Positions 1 to 7,387 of a stretch of 64,000 bases of DNA are shown one piece after another; position 1 is the stretch's first letter; every line of letters begins with the position of its first letter. Position numbers and translations under genes: made by a program. The notes under the pieces are model-generated. The model saw only the letters and a program-made list of their open reading frames with translations, searched no databases and was not told where the DNA came from. The stretch comes from Bradyrhizobium campsiandrae (GTDB taxonomy: Bacteria; Pseudomonadota; Alphaproteobacteria; Rhizobiales; Xanthobacteraceae): assembly GCF_014529705.1 (NCBI RefSeq), contig NZ_JAANIH010000009.1, positions 62,001 through 126,000 on the forward strand, written 5' to 3'.

Positions 1-650
1 TCGAATGCCTCGGGCTCGGCCACCACGATTTGCGCTTGCGGATAGCGCGCCTTCACGGCCGTGGCGACGCCCGCGATCAGGCCGCCGCCGGAGGCCGGCG
101 CCACCACGATATCAGGCGACAGGCCGAGCATCGCCATGTCTTCCGCGATCTCGCGGCCGGCGGTGCCCTGGCCCGCGATCACGAACGGATCGTCATAAGG
201 CCTGACCAGCGTCGCGCCGCGCTTCTCGGCGATGCCGCGCGAGATGGCTTCGCGATCGTCGTTGTAGCGGTCGTACAGCACGACCTCGGCGCCATAGGAT
301 TTGGTGCGCTCGCGCTTCGACAGCGGCGCGTCCGCCGGCATCACGATGGTGGCCTGCATGTCCAAGATCTTGGCCGCCGCCGCCACGCCCTGGGCATGGT
401 TGCCGGACGAGAACGCGACGACGCCGCCGGCGCGCTTGTCCTGCGGGATCGAGAACACCTTGTTGAAGGCGCCGCGGAACTTAAAGGAGCCGGTGCGCTG
501 GAGCATCTCCGGCTTCAGGAACACCTTTGCGCCGACGCGCTCATTGAGCACGGGAAAGGACAACAGCGGGGTGCGGACGGCGAAGGGCGCGAGCACGCGC
601 GCTGCGGCGTCGATATCGGCGGGGCCGATCGGAAGGGGCTGTTCGGACAT
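1..650 (-). CDS. Threonine/serine dehydratase, PLP-dependent (3' end cut off by window edge)
   Basis: Deaminates threonine or serine to the 2-oxo acid using pyridoxal phosphate. The first 216 residues are visible. The cofactor-lysine motif GSFKFRGAFNK lies near residue 55, SSGNHAQGVA near residue 80, and a glycine-rich PSGGGLIAGV-type loop near residue 185, all classic fold-type II dehydratase features. The ATG at 650 gives a normal N-terminus (MSEQPLPIGPADIDAA). The rest of the gene, including any C-terminal ACT regulatory domain, lies beyond position 1, so biosynthetic IlvA cannot be told from a catabolic or hydroxyaspartate-type enzyme. It is followed upstream on the same strand, about 60 bp away, by the glycosyltransferase gene. 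Confidence 0.9.
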   Translation of the reverse strand, partial: MSEQPLPIGPADIDAAARVLAPFAVRTPLLSFPVLNERVGAKVFLKPEMLQRTGSFKFRGAFNKVFSIPQDKRAGGVVAFSSGNHAQGVAAAAKILDMQATIVMPADAPLSKRERTKSYGAEVVLYDRYNDDREAISRGIAEKRGATLVRPYDDPFVIAGQGTAGREIAEDMAMLGLSPDIVVAPASGGGLIAGVATAVKARYPQAQIVVAEPEAF

Positions 651-711
651 GGCGCGATGTTATCGCGGCTGGTGAGCCCCGGGCAAGACACCTCCGCGAG
701 GGTTTTACACC

Positions 712-1770
712 CTAGGCCACGAAGCGCGGCTGTTCCGCCCCGTCCCGGCCCGGCAGCACCGCGCCGACCGCGCGAATGCTGTCGATGAACGCCCGGGCCG
801 AGGCTTCCCAGGTATAGGCGGCGGCGAATTCGACGCAGGCCTGCCTGGAAATGTCGAGCGCCGCGAAACAGGCGTTGCGCAGATCGTGATCGAGCGCGCC
901 GACCGGCGCATCGCCGATGACGTCGCGCGGCCCCTTCACCGGGAAGGCCGCGACCGGCAGGCCGCTCGCCAGCGCCTCGAGCAGGACGAGGCCGAACGTA
1001 TCGGTCTTGCTCGGAAACACGAAGACGTCGGCGGCGGCATAAAGGTCGGCCAGCTCCTCGCCGTGCTTTTCCCCGAGGAAGATCGCCTCAGGATAGGCCG
1101 CTTCCAGTGCGTTGCGCGCCGGCCCATCGCCGACGATCACCTTGGTGCCGGGCAAATCGAGGTCGAGGAATGCTTCGAGGTTCTTCTCCACCGCGACGCG
1201 GCCGACCGAGAGGAACACCGGCGCCGGCAGGCAGAGGTCGACCGCACGGGGGTGGAACAGATGCGTGTCGACGCCGCGCGGCCACAGCACGACATTGTCG
1301 AAGCCGCGCTCGCCGAGCTCCCGGGCCAGCGCCGGCGTCGCCGCCATCACCGCCCGGCTCGGGCTGTGGAAGCGGCGCAGCGCCCGCCAGATCAGCGAGC
1401 CCGGAACCGGCACGCGGGCGCGGACATATTCGGGAAAGCGGGTGTGGAAACTGGTCGTGAACGGCAGCTTGCGCTGGCGGCAATAGCGGCGGACCATCAG
1501 GCCGATCGGCCCTTCGGTCGCGATGTGGATGCTGTCGGGGCGCGCTTCCTCGATCAGTCTTGCAATGCGCGCCGGGCGCGGCATCGCCAGCCGCACGTCG
1601 CGATAGCTCGGCATCGCGAAGGTACGGAACGATTGCGGCGTCAGAAACGTGAACTCGACACCAAGACCCTCCAATTGAAGACCTTTTGCGGCGTCAGCAA
1701 GCTTGGTCAGCGTCCGAACCACACCGTTGACTTGCGGGTGCCAGGCGTCGGTCGCGACCAGGATGCGCAT
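712..1770 (-). CDS. GT4-family glycosyltransferase
   Basis: Retaining GT-B glycosyltransferase, 352 residues. The N-terminus MRILVATDAWHPQVNGVVRT is the usual GT4 start with the acceptor-side glycine loop, and FHTRFPEY follows near residue 95. The C-terminal half has the sugar-nucleotide binding segment SVGRVAVEKN, then VGDGPARN and the E-x7-E region FPSKTDTFGLVLLEALASG. An in-frame extension to 1911 overlaps the next gene and has no family similarity, so the ATG at 1770 is preferred. It starts 13 bp after the phosphoesterase gene, so the two are probably one transcript. Related rhizobial enzymes make membrane glycolipids, but the donor and acceptor cannot be read from the sequence. Confidence 0.88.
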   Translation of the reverse strand: MRILVATDAWHPQVNGVVRTLTKLADAAKGLQLEGLGVEFTFLTPQSFRTFAMPSYRDVRLAMPRPARIARLIEEARPDSIHIATEGPIGLMVRRYCRQRKLPFTTSFHTRFPEYVRARVPVPGSLIWRALRRFHSPSRAVMAATPALARELGERGFDNVVLWPRGVDTHLFHPRAVDLCLPAPVFLSVGRVAVEKNLEAFLDLDLPGTKVIVGDGPARNALEAAYPEAIFLGEKHGEELADLYAAADVFVFPSKTDTFGLVLLEALASGLPVAAFPVKGPRDVIGDAPVGALDHDLRNACFAALDISRQACVEFAAAYTWEASARAFIDSIRAVGAVLPGRDGAEQPRFVA

Positions 1771-1783
1771 CAAGCAGCTCTCG

Positions 1784-2596
1784 TCAGGCAGCTCTGGCTG
1801 CCACTTGCGGAACTTGCGCCGGCTTATGCAGCTGATCCGCCCAGGTGATGATCTCGAACTGGCCGTCGTCGTGCTCGACGATCGCGGTGCAGCTCTCGAC
1901 CCAGTCGCCACAGTTCATGTAGCGGATGCCGGCCTCGTCCCGGATCACGGCGTAGTGGATGTGCCCGCAGATCACGCCGTCGGCGTCATGGCGGCGCGCC
2001 TCGGCGGCGAGCGCCTCCTCGAATGCGCCGATATAGTTGACGGCCTTCTTCACCTTCTGCTTGGCCCATTGCGACAGCGACCAGTAGCGCACGCCGAACA
2101 TGCGGCGGAAGAAATTGACCAGGCGGTTCATCTGGATCGCGAAGTCGTAAGCCCGGTCGCCGAGATGGGCGAGCCAGCGCGCATTCTGCACTACGAGGTC
2201 GAAGATATCGCCGTGGATGACGAGATAGCGCTTGCCGTCCGCGCCGGTATGGACGGCGTTCTCGACGACGTCGATGCCGCCGAAATGCGTGCCGTAATAT
2301 TTCCGCAGGAACTCGTCGTGATTGCCGGGCACGTAGATGACCTTGGCACCCTTGCGCGCCTTGCGCAGCAGCTTTTGCACCAGGTCGTTATGCGATTGCG
2401 GCCAGTGCCAGCTCGATTTCAGCGCCCAGCCATCGATGATGTCGCCAACGAGATAGATCGTGTCGGCATCATGGTAGCGCAGGAAGTCCAACAACAGGTC
2501 AGCTTGCGAACCACGGGCTCCGAGATGGACGTCGGAGATGAACAACGTGCGAAAGCGCCGCTCAGGGCTCTCGTCACTCACATCGTAACTTCCCAT
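1784..2596 (-). CDS. Calcineurin-like metallophosphoesterase, LpxH-like
   Basis: A 270-residue two-metal phosphoesterase with the complete metal-ligand set in order: SDVHLG (D22, H24), GDIIDGW near 52, GNHDEF near 92, HGDIFD near 128 and GHIHYA near 215. This is the UDP-2,3-diacylglucosamine diphosphatase-type subfamily (LpxH/LpxH2). Whether it takes part in lipid A synthesis is unproven, because many alphaproteobacteria use the unrelated LpxI for that step. It is the first gene of a two-gene unit with the GT4 glycosyltransferase, which suggests a shared membrane or lipid substrate. The 215-bp region upstream should hold the promoter, but no clear consensus is visible. Confidence 0.87.
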   Translation of the reverse strand: MGSYDVSDESPERRFRTLFISDVHLGARGSQADLLLDFLRYHDADTIYLVGDIIDGWALKSSWHWPQSHNDLVQKLLRKARKGAKVIYVPGNHDEFLRKYYGTHFGGIDVVENAVHTGADGKRYLVIHGDIFDLVVQNARWLAHLGDRAYDFAIQMNRLVNFFRRMFGVRYWSLSQWAKQKVKKAVNYIGAFEEALAAEARRHDADGVICGHIHYAVIRDEAGIRYMNCGDWVESCTAIVEHDDGQFEIITWADQLHKPAQVPQVAARAA

Positions 2597-2811
2597 GCGA
2601 CAGCCTGTAACAATGTCCCGTGACAGGGGGATGACGATTGAACCTTTGAGGCACCCTCAGATACGAATCAGACCTTGCCTCGCCCTCCCCGCGAATATCA
2701 GCCGCATGCGACAATCAGGCGACATGGATAGCGATGCGCCTCCGTGAAAGTCCGGGCTAGCGCGGTGGAAGAGGCCCAAATCCGACGTGATGCAAGCCGC
2801 GAACAGGCGGG

Positions 2812-3399
2812 TTATTTTCCGGAAGCGACCACCGCCCGAACAACCAGCGCGATGCGTTCGCTGCGCACATTGGGCCTTATTCGGCCCGAACGTTCGAGTT
2901 CGGCCAGCCCATGGAGCGCCGCCCAAAACGCCTCGGTTGCAACGGCTACATCGGCGCAAAACGGCGTCACGACCGCCGCGAGGGCTTCGAACCCCGCCCT
3001 TAGTTCCGGCTTGGTCTCGGCCGAGGCGAAGCGCAGATCCGTCGGAAGGATAAACATGGCCTGATAGAGCGCCGGGTTATGGAGCGCGAAGTCGAGATAG
3101 GCCGTCGCGACATTCTTGACGGCGTTTCGTCCAGTCGACCCGTTCGCCGCGTCCCGAAGAGCGACTGCGATCTCCCGAAAACCTTCCAGCGCAACCGCGC
3201 TGACAATCGCATCCCTGTTTTCGAAATGCGAATAGAGCACGGGCTGGCTGTGTTCGATCTCGTCGGCAAGCCGACGGATCGTCACGGCGCTCCACCCCTC
3301 ACGCTCCGCGATCACGCGCGCGGCCGCGATGATGCGACGTTCGCGCTCGGCGCGCTGCCTGTCTTTCCGCTCCGCGATCCCCAACCTTCGATCTCCCAC
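2812..3399 (-). CDS. TetR-family transcriptional regulator
   Basis: A 195-residue repressor. The N-terminal helix-turn-helix is visible at about residues 18-65 (RRIIAAARVIAEREGW, then VTIRRLADEIEHSQPVLYSHF), and a ligand-binding helical domain ends in ALHGLAELERSGR, typical of the TetR_C WHG-type domain. The start is a GTG at 3399 and is not certain, since a TTG lies a few codons inside. It is divergent from the DUF4267 gene, and the 92-bp space holds two inverted repeats that are almost certainly its operators. A similar palindrome in front of the histidine kinase at 5054 may be a further target. Confidence 0.9.
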   Translation of the reverse strand: MGDRRLGIAERKDRQRAERERRIIAAARVIAEREGWSAVTIRRLADEIEHSQPVLYSHFENRDAIVSAVALEGFREIAVALRDAANGSTGRNAVKNVATAYLDFALHNPALYQAMFILPTDLRFASAETKPELRAGFEALAAVVTPFCADVAVATEAFWAALHGLAELERSGRIRPNVRSERIALVVRAVVASGK

Positions 3400-3428
3400 C
3401 TCAGGACAGTCGAAATCTATATCGGCGC

Positions 3429-3457
3429 TTGACGATCTAGCAATGCTAGATTATGTA
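3429..3457 (+). promoter_or_regulatory. Sigma-70-type promoter of the DUF4267 gene
   Basis: TTGACG at 3429-3434 and TATGTA at 3452-3457 are spaced exactly 17 bp, close to the bacterial housekeeping consensus. The spacer is filled by the first TetR palindrome, so repressor binding would block RNA polymerase directly. Confidence 0.65.
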
Positions 3458-3473
3458 GTCTAGCAACGCTAGA
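3435..3473. promoter_or_regulatory. Tandem TetR operators
   Basis: Two inverted repeats: ATCTAGCAATGCTAGAT (3435-3451, perfect 8-bp arms around one base) and TCTAGCAACGCTAGA (3459-3473, 6-bp arms around AAC). Their centres are 23 bp apart, about two helical turns, so two dimers could bind the same face. The first lies between the -35 and -10 boxes and the second covers the likely transcription start. Confidence 0.75.
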
Positions 3474-3491
3474 TTATCTCAGATCGGTAGG

Positions 3492-3881
3492 ATGGATCTC
3501 ATGCACTGGCTTCCGCTTGGAACGGCACTGCTTCTGGCTTTCGGGATTATTGCGATCGGAATCCAATATGTCGTGAGCCCGAGGGCCGCGACACGCAGTT
3601 TCGGCCTGCCACTGCCTGAAGACGGCACCAACACCGACTGGTGGCTCCGCCTCAAGGGCGTTCGCGACATCACGGCAGGATTGACCGTTTTGGCATTCAT
3701 CGCCTGGGGTGTCCCCCGCGGCGTCGGCATCATCCTGTTTGTCGAAACCGCCATCCCCATCGGGGACATGCTGGTCGTGCTTGGCGGCAAGGGGTCTGCA
3801 AGAAGCGCGCTCGGCATTCACGGCCTCACAGCGGCCATCATGGTTCTGGCAGCCATCCCCCTGATGATGGATGTGCCGTAG
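3492..3881 (+). CDS. DUF4267 small integral membrane protein
   Basis: A 129-residue membrane protein with four predicted hydrophobic helices (about 5-27, 58-75, 80-98 and 105-125) and the family signature RLKGVRDITAGLTVL in the middle. DUF4267 proteins have no established biochemical role and are often adjacent to TetR regulators, as here. Two start codons are possible. The ATG at 3492 touches the purine-rich GGTAGG, whereas the ATG at 3501 lies about 8 bp from it and is the better-spaced start. Expression is expected to be controlled by the divergent TetR through the operators at 3435-3473. Confidence 0.85.
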   Translation: MDLMHWLPLGTALLLAFGIIAIGIQYVVSPRAATRSFGLPLPEDGTNTDWWLRLKGVRDITAGLTVLAFIAWGVPRGVGIILFVETAIPIGDMLVVLGGKGSARSALGIHGLTAAIMVLAAIPLMMDVP

Positions 3882-3967
3882 GATCGCCCGCGCTGTTTCA
3901 GTCTGCCTGCTCGTTGCCGGATTCTCTGGCTCAGACCGATGTTCCAGGCCCGCGATCCGAAGCTGCG

Positions 3968-4768
3968 TCAGTAAAACTTGTGGAAATGATGGACCGGGCC
4001 ATGGCCGCGACCGACGCTGAAGCGGTCGGCGGCTGCGATCGCCGCGCTGATCCAGTCCTTGGCGTTGCGTACGGCCGTTTCGAGATCCTCGCCCTTGGCG
4101 AGGCCCGCCGCCACCGCCGAGGACAACGAGCAGCCGGTGCCATGGGTGTTGCGGGTCGCGACGCGCGGCGCGGCGAGCACGATCGTTTGGTCGGCACCGA
4201 CGAGATAATCGATACTCTCGCTGCCCTCGCCGTGCCCGCCCTTGATCAGGACCGCGCGGCAGCCAAGCCCGAGCAGACGGCGCCCCTGGCTTTCGATCTC
4301 GGCCTCGCTGCGCGCGACCGGCGCGTCGAGCAACGCCGCCGCCTCCGGCAGATTCGGCGTGATCACCGAGGCGAGCGGCATCAGCTTCGTGCGCAAGGCA
4401 TCGACGGCCTCCGCGGCCAGCAGCCGGTCGCCGGAGGTTGCGACCATCACGGGATCGAGCACGACACACGCGGGCTTCCAGCGCGACAGCGCAGCAACGA
4501 TCGCATCGATGCTGCCAGCCTGCGCGACCATGCCGATCTTCACCGCCCCGACATCGAGATCGGAGAACACCGCATCGATCTGCGCGGTGACGAAATCGGC
4601 AGGCACCGCGTGAATGCCGGTGACGCCTTTGGTGTTCTGCGCCGTCAGCGCCGTGATCGCGGACGCACCGTACACGCCGAGCGCGGCAAAGGTCTTCAGG
4701 TCGGCCTGAATGCCGGCGCCGCCGCTCGAATCCGAGCCGGCAATGGTGAGCGCCACGGGCGTGCTCAT
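3968..4768 (-). CDS. thiD: Hydroxymethylpyrimidine/phosphomethylpyrimidine kinase
   Basis: Phosphorylates HMP and then HMP-P for thiamine pyrophosphate synthesis, and is cytosolic. The 266-residue protein begins ALTIAGSDSSGGAGIQADLKT, has DPVMVATSGDRLL near residue 105, LIKGGHG near 185 and the ribokinase-fold anion hole NTHGTGCSLSSAVAAGLA near 210. The ATG at 4768 matches the family start. A longer in-frame extension is only the translated 15-bp leader repeats. No other thi gene is nearby and no TPP riboswitch is recognisable in the leader. It is convergent with the DUF4267 gene. Confidence 0.95.
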   Translation of the reverse strand: MSTPVALTIAGSDSSGGAGIQADLKTFAALGVYGASAITALTAQNTKGVTGIHAVPADFVTAQIDAVFSDLDVGAVKIGMVAQAGSIDAIVAALSRWKPACVVLDPVMVATSGDRLLAAEAVDALRTKLMPLASVITPNLPEAAALLDAPVARSEAEIESQGRRLLGLGCRAVLIKGGHGEGSESIDYLVGADQTIVLAAPRVATRNTHGTGCSLSSAVAAGLAKGEDLETAVRNAKDWISAAIAAADRFSVGRGHGPVHHFHKFY

Positions 4769-4778
4769 TGCGGGATAC

Positions 4779-4823
4779 GCTCGCTCGAAAAAGGCTCGCT
4801 CGAAGAAGGCTCGCTCGAAGAAG
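4779..4823. repeat. Three tandem 15-bp repeats in the thiD leader
   Basis: Three consecutive copies of GCTCGCTCGAARAAG (4779-4793, 4794-4808, 4809-4823), with a single A/G change in the first. They lie 11 bp upstream of the thiD start on its 5' side. Copy number could vary by slippage and change leader length. Confidence 0.85.
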
Positions 4824-4997
4824 ACATGGCCCTGTCCTAGCGCGCCGGCGGAGCCCCAGCAAGCCGGCGAATCAGGCGAAGCCGGCACTGCCGGGCATTG
4901 TCGTCCCGCAAGCGTGCATATCCTTCGAAAATATGACCACGGCATCGCCCGGCCTTGGCGCCCGGGCGCGTGAATGACACGTTAGCGGGAGGATTCG

Positions 4998-5012
4998 TCT
5001 AGCGACGCTAAA
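4998..5012. promoter_or_regulatory. Probable third TetR operator, upstream of the histidine kinase
   Basis: TCTAGCGACGCTAAA matches the second DUF4267/TetR operator (TCTAGCAACGCTAGA) at 13 of 15 positions and keeps the inverted-repeat design. It lies 42 bp before the kinase ATG. A weak -35 (TGACAC, 4975-4980) would place the -10 inside the palindrome, again a repressor-like position. Confidence 0.45.
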
Positions 5013-5053
5013 TTGCAGGCTGCCTCGGCCCGCAATCTTCTCGGGAAGAGATC

Positions 5054-7033
5054 ATGTGGGCCTATTTCGAACGTCTCCTCGACACCTCGATGTTCTCACC
5101 GCACGGCATCTGCCTGCTGTGGGAACCTGAGCTGATTTGGCTCCACGTCGTCTCCGACGCCTGCATTGCGCTCGCCTATTTCTCGATTCCCTTTGCGCTC
5201 GCGATCCTCGTCACCAAACGGCGCGACCTCAAATTCGGTTGGGTCTTTTGGGCCTTCGCGATTTTCATCATGGCTTGCGGCCTGACCCATGTGCTGTCGA
5301 TCTTCACACTCTGGGTGCCGATCTATGGCATCGAGGGGCTGGTCAAGGCGGCGACCGCGCTCGCTTCGATCTTCACCGCGGCCGCGCTCTGGCCGCTGCT
5401 GCCGAAAATTCTGACCATCCCCTCCCCGTTCGAACTGCAAAAGGTCCAGGCCGCGTTGGAGGAGGAGGAGATCAAGACCCGCGATGCAACGCTGCTGCTC
5501 AAACAGGTCGGAGAGGCGCAGCGCGCGATGCGCGAAAGCGTGACGCGGCTCACCGCGGTCGTCGAGACCGCCGTCGACGGCGTCATCCTGTTCGACGCGC
5601 AGAACCGCATCCTGCTGTTCAACCCGGCCTGCGAGCGGTTGTTCGGCTACCAGGCCAGGGAGGTGATGAACCGCAACGTCAGGGTGCTGATCCCCGGCGA
5701 TGCCGGCACCGGGCCCGACGGCCGCGGCCCGGATTTCACGACCGGCGGCGAGACGATCGGGTTGCGCAAGGACGGGTCCACCTTTCCGATGGACCTGTCG
5801 GTCGGCCAAGCCATGCAGGACGGCGAATTGATCTTCGTCGGCATCATTCACGATCTGACCGCGCGCAAGCTGACCGAGCAACAGCTCCAGCAGGCGCAGA
5901 AAATGGAGACGGTCGGCCAGCTCTCCGGCGGCATCGCACATGACTTCAACAACCTGTTGACCGTGATCATCGGCAACGCCGAGCATCTCAGCGAGCAGCT
6001 CAAGACCCGGCCCGATCTCAGGCAATTCGCCGACGACATCTGCCAATCCGGCGAACGCGGCGCGGAGCTGACGCAGCGGCTGCTCGCTTTCAGTCGCCGC
6101 CAGTTGCTGCAGCCGCAGACGATCGATTGCCGCGAGCTGATCGAGTCTATGCTCAAGCTGTTCAAGCGCACCTTGCGCGAGAACATCGAGATCCGCGCCA
6201 GTTTCGGATCCGGGACGATCCAGGCCTTTGCCGACCGCTCACAGCTCGAATCGGCCGTACTGAACCTGGCGCTCAATGCGCAGGACGCGATGCCGTCAGG
6301 AGGACATCTGACGCTGAGCACTGAGCTCGCCGCGCTCGACGAGGACTATCGCGCCCTGCACCCCGAGGTCGCCTCCGGCGCCTACGCGCTGATTTCAGTC
6401 ACCGATGACGGCGAGGGCATGACGCCAGAGGTCATCGAGCACGCCTTCGAGCCGTTCTTCACCACCAAGGAGGTCGGCAAGGGGTCAGGCCTCGGGCTCA
6501 GCATGGTCTATGGCTTTGCCAAGCAATCCGACGGCCATGTCTCGATCTATAGCGAGCGGGGCCTGGGGACCACCGTCCGGATCTACCTGCCGCGCGCCGG
6601 CGGCGGACAATCGCCGAACGTGCTGGACAGCGACGACGACGTGCCGCGCGGCCATGAGACCATCCTGATCGCGGAGGACGATCCGTTCGTGCGCTCCTCG
6701 GTGATCCAGCGGGTGGAGGCGCTCGGCTATCGCGTGGTCGCCGCCGTCAACGGCAAGGAGGCCTTGCAGCGGCTGCGTGCCGACCCCGGCATCGACATGC
6801 TGTTCACCGATATCGTCATGCCCGGCGGGATGAGCGGCTGGGAGCTTGCCGATCAAGCCCGGCATATCCGGCCCGGCCTGCCGGTGCTGTTCACCTCGGG
6901 CTATGCGCTGGAGACCCTGGTCGAGCAGGGCCGTACGCATGCGCAGGCCGTGGTCCTGACCAAGCCCTATCGCAAGGCCGAGCTCGCCCAGCGGCTCCGG
7001 GACGCCTTCGCCGCCGCGACCGTGGCTTCGTAG
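5054..7033 (+). CDS. Hybrid sensor histidine kinase with ethylene-receptor-like membrane domain
   Basis: A 659-residue membrane signalling protein. Residues about 25-110 form three membrane helices strongly resembling the plant ETR1 ethylene-binding domain: SDACIALAYFSIP (D35, Y42, I45, P46) and FAIFIMACGLTH (F68, F71, I72, C75, H79). C75 and H79 align with the two ETR1 copper ligands C65 and H69. A coiled linker (about 130-165) leads to a PAS domain (about 165-275), a HisKA domain with phospho-acceptor H296 in GGIAHDFNN, a HATPase domain ending near residue 515, and a C-terminal receiver domain (about 535-650) with phospho-acceptor D586. No separate response regulator is adjacent, so output is probably through another receiver or a phosphorelay. 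Ethylene as ligand is inferred from family residues only. Confidence 0.92.
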   Translation: MWAYFERLLDTSMFSPHGICLLWEPELIWLHVVSDACIALAYFSIPFALAILVTKRRDLKFGWVFWAFAIFIMACGLTHVLSIFTLWVPIYGIEGLVKAATALASIFTAAALWPLLPKILTIPSPFELQKVQAALEEEEIKTRDATLLLKQVGEAQRAMRESVTRLTAVVETAVDGVILFDAQNRILLFNPACERLFGYQAREVMNRNVRVLIPGDAGTGPDGRGPDFTTGGETIGLRKDGSTFPMDLSVGQAMQDGELIFVGIIHDLTARKLTEQQLQQAQKMETVGQLSGGIAHDFNNLLTVIIGNAEHLSEQLKTRPDLRQFADDICQSGERGAELTQRLLAFSRRQLLQPQTIDCRELIESMLKLFKRTLRENIEIRASFGSGTIQAFADRSQLESAVLNLALNAQDAMPSGGHLTLSTELAALDEDYRALHPEVASGAYALISVTDDGEGMTPEVIEHAFEPFFTTKEVGKGSGLGLSMVYGFAKQSDGHVSIYSERGLGTTVRIYLPRAGGGQSPNVLDSDDDVPRGHETILIAEDDPFVRSSVIQRVEALGYRVVAAVNGKEALQRLRADPGIDMLFTDIVMPGGMSGWELADQARHIRPGLPVLFTSGYALETLVEQGRTHAQAVVLTKPYRKAELAQRLRDAFAAATVAS

Positions 7034-7130
7034 AGCGCCTGCTGGCCTCTGGCGGCCAGCCAGCCCGCTTGCTAAATCGCGCCGGCTTTGGCCTATTAGC
7101 CGGCAAAGATGCGCCCTCGGAGTGACTGCA

Positions 7131-7376
7131 ATGGTTCCTTTCTTCGTCCAGATCAAATGCAAGCTTGGCCAGTCCTATACGGTCGCCAACGCGCTTGCCG
7201 AAGCCGAGATCGCCTCCGAGATCTACTCCACGGCGGGTCAGTACGATCTCCTGGTGAAGTTCTACGTCGACAAGGACACCGACATCGGCCACTTCGTCAA
7301 CGAGAAGGTGCAGGTGCTGCCCGGCATTCAGGACACCCTCACCATCATCACCTTCAAGGCGTTCGGCACGGGCTAG
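7131..7376 (+). CDS. Stand-alone Lrp/AsnC ligand-binding (RAM) domain protein
   Basis: An 81-residue protein consisting only of the alpha-beta RAM domain that binds amino acids in Lrp/AsnC regulators (VQIKCKLGQSYTVANALAEA, then STAGQYDLLVKFYV and a final TIITFKAF strand). No helix-turn-helix is present, so it cannot bind DNA alone. Such small RAM proteins form dimers or larger rings and may act as ligand-binding partners. The ATG at 7131 is chosen over an upstream GTG at 7122, which adds only three residues. It stands alone between the kinase and the convergent cytochrome gene. Confidence 0.88.
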   Translation: MVPFFVQIKCKLGQSYTVANALAEAEIASEIYSTAGQYDLLVKFYVDKDTDIGHFVNEKVQVLPGIQDTLTIITFKAFGTG

Positions 7377-7387
7377 CTTTCGCGCCT

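Noticed and set aside
4769..5053. Possible TPP riboswitch before thiD
   Set aside because: No THI-box-like conserved segments are visible. The leader contains only 15-bp tandem repeats.
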